DNA of 5,228 nt, taken from positions 1-5,228 of the forward strand of contig JAJFHB010000346.1 in assembly GCA_021775795.1 (NCBI GenBank). Direction: 5' to 3'. This document shows positions 1 through 5,228 of this stretch, in pieces (position 1 is the first letter of the stretch; each line of letters opens with the position of its first letter). A program made the position numbers and the translations under genes. The stretch comes from Hyphomicrobiales bacterium (GTDB taxonomy: Bacteria; Pseudomonadota; Alphaproteobacteria; Rhizobiales; JAJFHB01). A model generated the notes under the pieces. That model did no database searches. It was not told the origin of the DNA and worked only from the letters and a program-made list of their open reading frames with translations.

Positions 1-354
1 AAGCCCGATAAGGCACTGGCGGAAAAGTTTCTACGCGGCCAGGGGGCAGACATTGACCAGAGCAGTGTTCCTCCGACGTACATGATTTTTCTCAGGGGCG
101 AACAACGCGGGGCAGATCTCTTCGGCGATCTTGATATTCCACGGCAAAAGGCGTTGCACGGCGGTCAGAGATACGAATGGTTTGAACCAATCAGCTGGGA
201 CGACGAACTGACTGTCACGGTCACCGTGGAGAGCATTGCTGAGAAAGAGGGACGAAACGGAAAGATCTGGTTCGCGAATGTTGCCTTCGATTATGCAAAG
301 ACTGACGGAACCCGGGTGCTGCGTGAGATCACACGCCTGATAGAACGGGAGTAA
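1..354 (+). CDS. MaoC/FAS1-like hot-dog dehydratase subunit, 5' end cut by window edge
   Basis: The reading frame is open from base 1 to the TAA at 352-354, giving 117 visible residues; the start lies upstream. An internal ATG at 82 is unlikely to be the start because it would split the conserved fold. The family is the N-terminal MaoC-like (FAS1-type) dehydratase domain, usually about 150 residues, so perhaps 30 are missing. Family marks are VPPTY (visible residues 23-27), ALHGGQRYEW (51-60) followed by a WDDEL turn, and a C-terminal strand ending in TRLIERE. The Asp-x4-His dyad of active (R)-hydratases is not visible. In two-subunit enoyl-CoA hydratases this kind of chain pairs with a catalytic MaoC chain, and the next gene encodes one. 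Inferred role: non-catalytic or substrate-binding half of a cytoplasmic enoyl-CoA hydratase. The stop overlaps the next start in TAATG, suggesting translational coupling. Family call is fairly sure; substrate is unknown. Confidence 0.8.
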   Translation, partial: KPDKALAEKFLRGQGADIDQSSVPPTYMIFLRGEQRGADLFGDLDIPRQKALHGGQRYEWFEPISWDDELTVTVTVESIAEKEGRNGKIWFANVAFDYAKTDGTRVLREITRLIERE

Positions 355-752
355 TGGCTTTGACCTATTCGATCGGGGATGTGGTGGTCGACGCGACGCT
401 GCCGGGGAAAAACGGATCGCAGCTTGCAGATTTCTCGGCCGGGACGGAAGACCCAAATCCAATACATCTGGACGAAGAGTTTGCGAAATCTGCGGGCTTC
501 AAGACTGTTCTTCAACAGGGTCCGATGACCACCGCGCATTTTTCAAGATTGCTGGCGCAGGAGGTCGGTCAGGATCAACTGAGATGGCTGGATGTGACGT
601 TTACGGCACCGGTTTTTGCAGGTGAAGAGCTGCAGATTCGGGCGGAAGTATCCGAAATCGACGGAGCACTGGTTGTCTGCAAGCTGAGCGCCACAAAGAG
701 CGATGGAACGCTGACAGCGACGGCAGATGCAGCTTTTGAGGTGGCCTCGTGA
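354..752 (+). CDS. MaoC-type hot-dog enoyl-CoA hydratase, catalytic subunit
   Basis: The protein has 132 residues and is a single hot-dog domain of normal length for stand-alone MaoC hydratases. The hydratase motif is clear at residues 32-48, EDPNPIHLDEEFAKSAG, with D33 and H38 at the five-residue spacing of the catalytic dyad of (R)-specific enoyl-CoA hydratases. These enzymes add water across the double bond of a trans-2-enoyl-CoA. Where many relatives have His-Gly after the central helix start, this protein has QQG (54-56). The ATG overlaps the upstream stop, with a GGGAG at 347-351 that is close to the start. Its own TGA overlaps the GTG of the thiolase gene by four bases. The tight coupling to gene 1 suggests a heteromeric hydratase, comparable to the two-chain ChsH1/ChsH2 type of steroid side-chain degradation, though homology to that specific enzyme is not shown. 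Whether it acts as dehydratase or hydratase in vivo is inferred from the cluster. Confidence 0.85.
   Translation: MALTYSIGDVVVDATLPGKNGSQLADFSAGTEDPNPIHLDEEFAKSAGFKTVLQQGPMTTAHFSRLLAQEVGQDQLRWLDVTFTAPVFAGEELQIRAEVSEIDGALVVCKLSATKSDGTLTATADAAFEVAS
738..744 (+). promoter_or_regulatory. Ribosome binding site for the thiolase GTG start
   Basis: GAGGTGG lies inside the end of the hydratase gene, four bases before the GTG at 749. It is a good Shine-Dalgarno match and supports this GTG, which overlaps the hydratase stop as GTGA. Confidence 0.6.
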
Positions 753-1915
753 GTTCTGCTCACAATCCAGTCATTGTTGCGGGTGGAGCCGTCGGCAAAT
801 TTGGTCGATTTACAGACCAGGGCATTGCAGAGATTACCGCTCCGGTGCTGGCAGCAACCCTGCAACATGCCGGTGTCGATGCAAGCAGGATACAGGTCGG
901 GTTTGTCGGAAATGCCTTTGGGGGCACACTTCACGGTCAGGAATCCGTGCTCGGGCAGATCTTGCTCAAAACCGTCGATATCGACGGCGTGCCGATACAC
1001 ACAATAAAGAATGCCTGTTCGAGCGGGTCTGATGCCGTTCATCTTGCCTGGTCCGCGGTCGCTTTCGGCCAGGTTGACTGTGCTCTTGCACTTGGCGCGG
1101 AAAAACTAACAGCCGAAGACAGGAGTGCAACGTTCAAGGCTTTGGCGACAGCAACGGATCGCGTTCCCACAGCTCCGGGGCGCTCCGTGTTCATGGATGT
1201 AAATGCAGAACGGGCGCAGCGCTACATGACGGCCTATGGCGCCACTGCCCGGCACTTTGCCATGTGTGCCGCGAAAAACCGGAACCATGCATCAATGAAT
1301 GAACGTGCATCAGTTCAGGAGCGCTTGAGTGTTGAAGAAGTCCTGGAAGACAAGGTGGTGATCGAACCGCTTACCCGATCCATGTGCGGGGGTATTTGCG
1401 ACGGGGCAGCAGCAGTGGTGCTTGTGTCCGCAAAACTCGCCTCCAAACTTGGTCTTTCCGGGCCGCGCATCGTTGCCTCCGCAGTTGCTACCGGCGTCAA
1501 CAATCCGAGCTGCGAAAATGCAACTTCCCGCGCCGGTGCTCTCGCGTATGAACAGGCAAACATCGGGCCCGAAGAAATCGATGTTGCCGAAGTACACGAC
1601 CCGACGTCGCCCCAGGAACTGTTCGATATCGAAGATCTGCAGTTGGCTAAGAGAGGCGGGGCCATCGCACTTTTAGAGGAGGGGCAAACCTCGCTTGGTG
1701 GGCGCCTTCCAGTCAACACTTCTGGTGGCCTCACAGCGCGGGGTCATCCCGTAGGTGCGACAGGCGTTGCGCAAATACTGGAAATCGCCGAGCAGCTCAA
1801 CGGGCAGGCAGGACGCCGACAGGTTGACGGCGCGAAAATCGGGCTGGCGCAAATGGCAGGTGGATTGCTTGGCGATGACTCTGCAATCGCAACCGTTCAT
1901 ATTCTGGAGCGATAG
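749..1915 (+). CDS. Thiolase, SCP2/lipid-transfer-protein type (acyl-CoA acyltransferase)
   Basis: The protein has 388 residues, a normal thiolase length. It should cleave a 3-ketoacyl-CoA with CoA, or run the reverse condensation, in the cytoplasm. The N-terminal half carries the nucleophile loop KNACSSGSDA with C90, followed by GAEKL. The C-terminal half carries AEVHDPTSPQEL (280-291), NTSGGLTARGHPVGATG (323-339) with H333, and GLAQMAGG near the end. This arrangement is that of the SCP2-type thiolases, not of the classical FadA/PhaA enzymes. In SCP2 thiolases the HD motif usually continues Cys-Phe and that Cys is the second acid/base; here it is HDP (283-285), so activity as a normal thiolase is likely but not certain. 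The GTG start is supported by GAGGTGG upstream and by overlap with the hydratase stop. Neighbouring hydratase genes suggest a beta-oxidation-like final cleavage. An aldolase or other thiolase-fold role is an alternative. Confidence 0.85.
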   Translation: MSSAHNPVIVAGGAVGKFGRFTDQGIAEITAPVLAATLQHAGVDASRIQVGFVGNAFGGTLHGQESVLGQILLKTVDIDGVPIHTIKNACSSGSDAVHLAWSAVAFGQVDCALALGAEKLTAEDRSATFKALATATDRVPTAPGRSVFMDVNAERAQRYMTAYGATARHFAMCAAKNRNHASMNERASVQERLSVEEVLEDKVVIEPLTRSMCGGICDGAAAVVLVSAKLASKLGLSGPRIVASAVATGVNNPSCENATSRAGALAYEQANIGPEEIDVAEVHDPTSPQELFDIEDLQLAKRGGAIALLEEGQTSLGGRLPVNTSGGLTARGHPVGATGVAQILEIAEQLNGQAGRRQVDGAKIGLAQMAGGLLGDDSAIATVHILER

Positions 1916-1924
1916 GAAAAGGGA
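1914..1924 (+). promoter_or_regulatory. Ribosome binding site of the aldehyde dehydrogenase gene
   Basis: AGGAAAAGGGA begins inside the thiolase stop codon and ends directly before the ATG at 1925. The AGGA part lies seven bases from the start, a usual spacing. Confidence 0.6.
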
Positions 1925-3412
1925 ATGGCTGCACAACGCGCCTATCAGATACCTGAAAAGTACGATCTCTGGATCGGCAACGAATGGGTGCCGTCACATT
2001 CGAACGACGTGCTTGAAAACCGCTCGCCCTTAACAGGTGAAGTGTTGGGCACGGTTCCTGATGCCAATGAGCAGGACATCACGCTTGCGGTACAGTCGGC
2101 GGAGGCGGCGTGGCGGGGATGGTCGGATCTGGGAGCACGGAAGCGCGCCAATCTGCTGCTGAAAGTGGCGGATCGGCTGGTTGAGGACGCGGAGCGTTTT
2201 GCGTGGCTGGAAACATCAGACACCGGCAAGCCCTGGCGTGAGAGCATTGCCAATGTGCATACGGCAGCTGACCGCCTGAGATACTTTGCCGGCGTTTCAC
2301 GTGCTTTCGAAGGCAGTACGCTGCCCGTGTCGAAAAACATACTCAGTATGCACCTGCGCGAGCCTTTGGGTGTTGTCGGCATCATGGGTGCCTGGAATTT
2401 TCCGCTTAACATGTTCGCGGGCAAGATCGCCCCCGCCCTGGCGGCTGGAAATTCGGTGGTCTACAAATCACCGGAACCGACCCCGATTACAACATTTGAG
2501 CTTGCCCGGCTGATGGGCGAAATCCTGCCGCCGGGCGTGGTCAACGTGGTGACCGGTGTTGGTGAGCGTGCCGGTGCATCACTGGTTGCCCATCCCGATG
2601 TTCGCAAGATTTCTCTCACTGGTTCAGTGGAAACCGGCCCCATTGTTATGGCGAGTGCTGCACGAACAACGAAGCGGATCACGCTCGAACTGGGCGGAAA
2701 GAATGCTCAGATCGTTTACGCGGATGCGGATCTGAAAGCGGCAGCGCAGGGTGTTATGCTGGGGGCCTTCATGAATCAGGGCCAGGTCTGCACCTCAGGC
2801 TCGCGCATCTTTGCGCACCGGTCCGTTGCTGAAGAGCTGCAGGCGAGAGTCATCGAAATGATCCCCAAACTCCGTGTTGGCGATCCTTTCGATCCGGACA
2901 CGCAAATGGGCTCAATGGTTTACCGCGAGCACCTGGAAAGTGTCATGCGCTACATCGAACTTGGCAAGGCCGAGGGCGGCACCATTCTTACCGGTGGCAA
3001 GCGTCTCGAAGTTGATGGTTATCCGAACGGATTGTTTGTGGAGCCGACGTTGTTCTCCGGTGTTCACGACGACATGACTGTCGCATGCCAGGAAATTTTT
3101 GGGCCGGTCGCCACGGTGCACGTCTTTGATGAAGAAGACGAGGTCATCGCACGCGCCAACCTGCTTGATTACGGTCTGGCGGCTGGTATTTGGTCGCAGG
3201 ACCTGGGACGGGCCCATCGCACCGCCCAGGCGGTGCAGGCGGGGCGGGTGTGGATCAACTGCTATAACCTGTTTCCATCGGGTGCGGGGTTCGGCGGCAC
3301 AAAGGCAAGCGGTTTTGGACGAGAAGATGCGTTCGAAACCTTGCTGGAATTCACTCAAACTAAGAACGTGATCATGGATTTTGCGGCTGAGCGACGAAGC
3401 TTTTACGACTGA
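1925..3412 (+). CDS. NAD(P)-dependent aldehyde dehydrogenase
   Basis: The protein has 495 residues, the standard length of the ALDH superfamily, and resembles the betaine-aldehyde/general ALDH branch. It oxidises an aldehyde to the acid with NAD(P)+ in the cytoplasm. The whole active site is visible: MGAWNFPLN with oxyanion N158, KSPEPTP with cofactor-binding K181, the GxxxxG turn LTGSVETG (G233 to G238), general base E255 in LELGGKN, nucleophile C289 in NQGQVCTSG, and E390 in QEIFGPV. The C-terminal end has GGTKASGFGRED (458-468 region). The glutamate at 184, where many family members have a different residue after Lys-Pro, does not allow a firm NAD versus NADP call. It lies nine bases after the thiolase and before an oxygenase gene. 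This suggests that it removes an aldehyde formed by ring or side-chain opening, as the ALDH domain of PaaZ or BoxD does; that link is inferred from context. No break or missing key residue is seen. Confidence 0.93.
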   Translation: MAAQRAYQIPEKYDLWIGNEWVPSHSNDVLENRSPLTGEVLGTVPDANEQDITLAVQSAEAAWRGWSDLGARKRANLLLKVADRLVEDAERFAWLETSDTGKPWRESIANVHTAADRLRYFAGVSRAFEGSTLPVSKNILSMHLREPLGVVGIMGAWNFPLNMFAGKIAPALAAGNSVVYKSPEPTPITTFELARLMGEILPPGVVNVVTGVGERAGASLVAHPDVRKISLTGSVETGPIVMASAARTTKRITLELGGKNAQIVYADADLKAAAQGVMLGAFMNQGQVCTSGSRIFAHRSVAEELQARVIEMIPKLRVGDPFDPDTQMGSMVYREHLESVMRYIELGKAEGGTILTGGKRLEVDGYPNGLFVEPTLFSGVHDDMTVACQEIFGPVATVHVFDEEDEVIARANLLDYGLAAGIWSQDLGRAHRTAQAVQAGRVWINCYNLFPSGAGFGGTKASGFGREDAFETLLEFTQTKNVIMDFAAERRSFYD

Positions 3413-3418
3413 GAGTTC

Positions 3419-3430
3419 GCAACAGGTTGC
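3419..3430. repeat. Short perfect inverted repeat in the ALDH-oxygenase gap
   Basis: GCAAC-AG-GTTGC forms two five-base arms around a two-base spacer in the largest intergenic gap of the window (35 bases). It is too short and lacks a T run, so it is not a terminator. It may be chance, or a half of a regulator site or a small mRNA hairpin just before the oxygenase ribosome binding site. Confidence 0.3.
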
Positions 3431-3441
3431 AGGAAAGGGAG
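3431..3441 (+). promoter_or_regulatory. Ribosome binding site that fixes the oxygenase start at GTG 3448
   Basis: AGGAAAGGGAG ends six bases before the GTG at 3448. A longer reading from TTG 3427 would place this purine-rich stretch inside the gene and has no comparable site upstream, so the GTG is preferred. Confidence 0.65.
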
Positions 3442-3447
3442 ACGATC

Positions 3448-4203
3448 GTGTCCGAAACATATGGCGAAGAACACATTGGTAATGTCACAGCGGATGCTTT
3501 CTGGAACGTGGACGAAGAGTTCCGGGATCTGCAGTTGAAACTGCTCAGCATCCATGTTGTCAGCGAAGAATTTGGGGCGGACTGTTTCGAAGTCTCCATA
3601 CTGCGGGCGCCGGATGCGGTTATGAAAATGCGCATGGCAAAAACGGTGATGGAGGAATATGGCCACCATCTTCGTTTTCGCGGCCTGTTTGAAGAACTGG
3701 ATGTGGATTGGGTCGCCTACACTGAAGGCAAACCTCATCTGAGCACGTTTGACACGCCCATCGAAAGCTGGGCGGATCAGATGGTATTCTTGGCATTGAT
3801 TGACCGGGCGGCAGCGCATCAGTTCAGGCAGTTCGTGAAGTCACCCTATGAGCCGTTCCGCAAAGTCTGCCAGGACACGCTGAATGAGGAATACGGCCAT
3901 GTGGGACTTGGCATGGATGGCGTAAAGCAGTTGCTCAAGGCCGAAGAGGGCAGAGCAGAAGTCGAAGCGATAGTTGAAAAATGGCTGAAAGTCGGACTTG
4001 CGTCATTCGGGTCCGATGAATCGCGAACGAATGAGCGTTTTCGTCAGTGGGGATTTAAAACCAGCACGAACAAGGACATGAAGCTCGCCTGGTATCAGCA
4101 GGTGCACGCCTTCATCACCCGGGATTGGGGCATCGATGTGCCTGAGGATATGTATGCACTGGCCGAAACAAATCCCGCCGATGGCGCTGCGGTTTCGCAC
4201 TAG
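3448..4203 (+). CDS. PaaA-family di-iron oxygenase (phenylacetyl-CoA epoxidase-like)
   Basis: From the GTG at 3448 the protein has 251 residues. It is a mostly helical ferritin-like protein of the phenylacetic acid catabolic family. Aligned by eye with remembered E. coli PaaA, all six di-iron ligands are present: E40 (VSEEFG), E70 and H73 (MEEYGHH), D119 (LIDRAAAHQF), E148 and H151 (NEEYGHVG). Spacings E40-E70 (30) and D119-E148 (29) equal those of PaaA. SWADQM (107-112), SPYEPF (132-137), FGSDES (177-182) and the final WGIDVPED also line up with PaaA. PaaC, of similar length, lacks these ligands, so this is a catalytic chain. PaaA activates O2 to epoxidise the ring of phenylacetyl-CoA. Compared with PaaA (about 309 residues) the C-terminal extension is absent. 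A reductase gene follows after 11 bases, but no PaaB or PaaC gene is in the window. The protein should be an oxygenase; the substrate is unknown. Confidence 0.85.
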   Translation: MSETYGEEHIGNVTADAFWNVDEEFRDLQLKLLSIHVVSEEFGADCFEVSILRAPDAVMKMRMAKTVMEEYGHHLRFRGLFEELDVDWVAYTEGKPHLSTFDTPIESWADQMVFLALIDRAAAHQFRQFVKSPYEPFRKVCQDTLNEEYGHVGLGMDGVKQLLKAEEGRAEVEAIVEKWLKVGLASFGSDESRTNERFRQWGFKTSTNKDMKLAWYQQVHAFITRDWGIDVPEDMYALAETNPADGAAVSH

Positions 4204-4207
4204 CAGC

Positions 4208-4214
4208 AGAGGGG
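4208..4214 (+). promoter_or_regulatory. Ribosome binding site of the reductase gene
   Basis: AGAGGGG runs directly up to the ATG at 4215; AGAGG alone is two bases from it. The spacing is shorter than ideal, but no other start codon occurs in this frame nearby, and the ferredoxin domain begins normally right after this ATG. Confidence 0.45.
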
Positions 4215-5228
4215 ATGAGCGACAACTTCACAATCAGGCTTGAGGGCCGCGAAGAAACCGTAGACGCGATACCTGGCCAATCAGTTCTCGATGCCTGCCT
4301 CGCAGCGGGCGTTCTCATGCCCTACAACTGCCGCTCGGGTGAATGCGCTGAATGCCGGGCAGAGCTTCTGCGCGGTGATGTGGAAGAAGGTCCCGGCGCT
4401 GACCCTGCTGTCTTCGATGATGGCGATCGTGCGAAGGGGAGAATTCTAACCTGTCTTTGCACTCCGAAGAGCGACGTCACGATCAAACTCGATCTCCGCG
4501 ATGGTATTGCAGCGCCAAAAATAGAACGCCTCTATGCCCATGTGGAGCGTGTCGAGAAAGTCAGTGCATCCGTGATGCAGATCGAACTCGAAACTGCAAA
4601 GCCGATGGAGTACCGGGCGGGCCAGTACTTTGAATGGGTGTTGCCCGATATCGCCCCGAACCGGAACTTTTCCGCCGCTGTTTCGCCGGGAAGCGAGCGA
4701 ACAGTGTTCGACGTCCGCCTCTATCCCGGCGGCAGGGTAAGTGACTATGTACAAACTCAACTCTTTGCAGGGGACGCGATTGAAATTGTGGGGCCATACG
4801 GTCATTTCGGCTTTACGGAGAACGCTCACAGGTCAGCCGTTTGTATCGTAGGCAGCACCGGCCTTGCGCCGCTCAAGGCGATGATTGAGCAAGAATTTGC
4901 GCTGAACACTGGTCGGCAGATTCTGTTGTTTGTTGGAGCACGAACACAACAGGATATGTACGACGCGCATCTGCTCCAGCAGTGGGCGGAAAGCTACCCT
5001 GATTTTGACGTTCACTTTGCGCTTTCAGAAGAACCTGAAAGCAGCAACTGGGAGGGTCAGCGCTGTCTTGTAACGGAGGCTGTAGGAAACATGCTCTTCG
5101 ATGGCTTTGGCATGGAGGCGTATGTCTGCGGGCCGCCACCGATGATCGATGCCGCGGTTTCCGTTCTTTCAGATATCGGCATTGACGATGAAGATGTTCA
5201 TGTCGACCGGTTCAGCCCGGCAAAATCA
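4215..5228 (+). CDS. [2Fe-2S] ferredoxin/FAD/NAD(P)H oxidoreductase, 3' end cut by window edge
   Basis: The frame is open for 338 codons from the ATG and runs off the right edge; relatives have about 340-350 residues, so only the last few are missing. The order is N-terminal plant-type ferredoxin, FAD domain, then NAD(P)H domain, as in phenol hydroxylase reductase (DmpP), BenC and AscD. Cluster ligands are C39, C44 and C47 (NCRSGECAEC) and C80 (ILTCLC). The flavin domain has RNFS (150-153), YPGGRVSDY (170-178) and GPYGHFGF (193-200). The nucleotide domain has GSTGLAPLKAM (213-223) and CGPPPMID (305-312). It should pass electrons from NAD(P)H through FAD to the iron-sulfur cluster and on to an oxygenase, most likely the PaaA-like protein 11 bases upstream. 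PaaE, the usual partner of PaaA, has the reverse order with ferredoxin at the C terminus, so this is not a standard PaaE. BoxA-type reductases differ in having 4Fe-4S clusters. Confidence 0.9.
   Translation, partial: MSDNFTIRLEGREETVDAIPGQSVLDACLAAGVLMPYNCRSGECAECRAELLRGDVEEGPGADPAVFDDGDRAKGRILTCLCTPKSDVTIKLDLRDGIAAPKIERLYAHVERVEKVSASVMQIELETAKPMEYRAGQYFEWVLPDIAPNRNFSAAVSPGSERTVFDVRLYPGGRVSDYVQTQLFAGDAIEIVGPYGHFGFTENAHRSAVCIVGSTGLAPLKAMIEQEFALNTGRQILLFVGARTQQDMYDAHLLQQWAESYPDFDVHFALSEEPESSNWEGQRCLVTEAVGNMLFDGFGMEAYVCGPPPMIDAAVSVLSDIGIDDEDVHVDRFSPAKS

Noticed and set aside
82..354. ATG at 82 as the true start of the first gene
   Set aside because: The frame is open to the left edge and the family-typical VPPTY motif lies before this ATG, so the gene begins outside the window.
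575..1042. 155-codon open frame on the - strand opposite the hydratase-thiolase junction
   Set aside because: It is antisense to two genes with clear family motifs and its translation shows no domain.
1315..1734. 139-codon open frame on the - strand inside the thiolase gene
   Set aside because: The translation is rich in Ser, Pro and Arg with no motif, as expected from the reverse of coding DNA.
3427..3447. TTG at 3427 as an earlier start of the oxygenase gene
   Set aside because: It would place the strong purine-rich ribosome binding site inside the coding region; the GTG at 3448 has the right spacing from that site.
2912..3460. 182-codon open frame on the - strand across the 3' end of the aldehyde dehydrogenase gene
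   Set aside because: It lies opposite a fully conserved ALDH coding sequence, has no recognisable motif and is best explained as a shadow frame in GC-rich DNA.
3403..3819. 138-codon open frame on the - strand opposite the oxygenase start
   Set aside because: It overlaps the conserved di-iron ligand region of the oxygenase gene and no fold or motif is recognisable.
3448..4203. Assignment of the di-iron protein as PaaC or BoxB
   Set aside because: PaaC lacks the full ligand set seen here, and BoxB is much longer; ligand spacing and several segments match PaaA instead.

Overview
The window is one stretch of a catabolic operon. Six genes lie head to tail on the + strand with almost no space between them. 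The first is cut by the left edge and the last is still open at the right edge. Stops and starts overlap at two junctions (TAATG at 352-356, GTGA at 749-752). The other gaps are 9, 35 and 11 bases, and no terminator-like hairpin is visible in them. No RNA gene, mobile element or CRISPR array was seen. The moderately GC-rich sequence, mixed ATG/GTG starts and gene families fit a proteobacterium, perhaps an alphaproteobacterium; this is a weak inference from style, not from a marker gene.

Layout: (1) 1-354, C-terminal part of a MaoC/FAS1-type hot-dog dehydratase subunit without the catalytic dyad; (2) 354-752, a small MaoC-type hot-dog hydratase with the Asp/His dyad, probably its partner; (3) 749-1915, a thiolase of the SCP2/lipid-transfer-protein type; (4) 1925-3412, an NAD(P)-dependent aldehyde dehydrogenase with a full active site; (5) 3448-4203, a di-iron ferritin-like protein of the phenylacetyl-CoA epoxidase PaaA family with all six expected iron ligands; (6) 4215-5228+, a plant-type [2Fe-2S]/FAD/NAD(P)H oxidoreductase, the likely electron donor to gene 5.

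Taken together, the cluster holds an oxygenase with its reductase, an aldehyde dehydrogenase, an enoyl-CoA hydratase pair and a thiolase. These are the activity types of the aerobic CoA-thioester ring-epoxidation routes (Paa for phenylacetate, Box for benzoate): activate with O2, open to an aldehyde, oxidise the aldehyde, then hydrate and cleave thiolytically. The parts are not the canonical ones. The oxygenase is short and has no visible PaaB or PaaC partner, the reductase has the opposite domain order to PaaE, and the aldehyde dehydrogenase and hot-dog hydratase that are fused in PaaZ are separate genes here. The substrate cannot be read from the sequence. An aromatic, alicyclic or steroid/terpenoid-derived acyl-CoA is possible, and a CoA ligase and any missing oxygenase subunits would have to lie outside the window.
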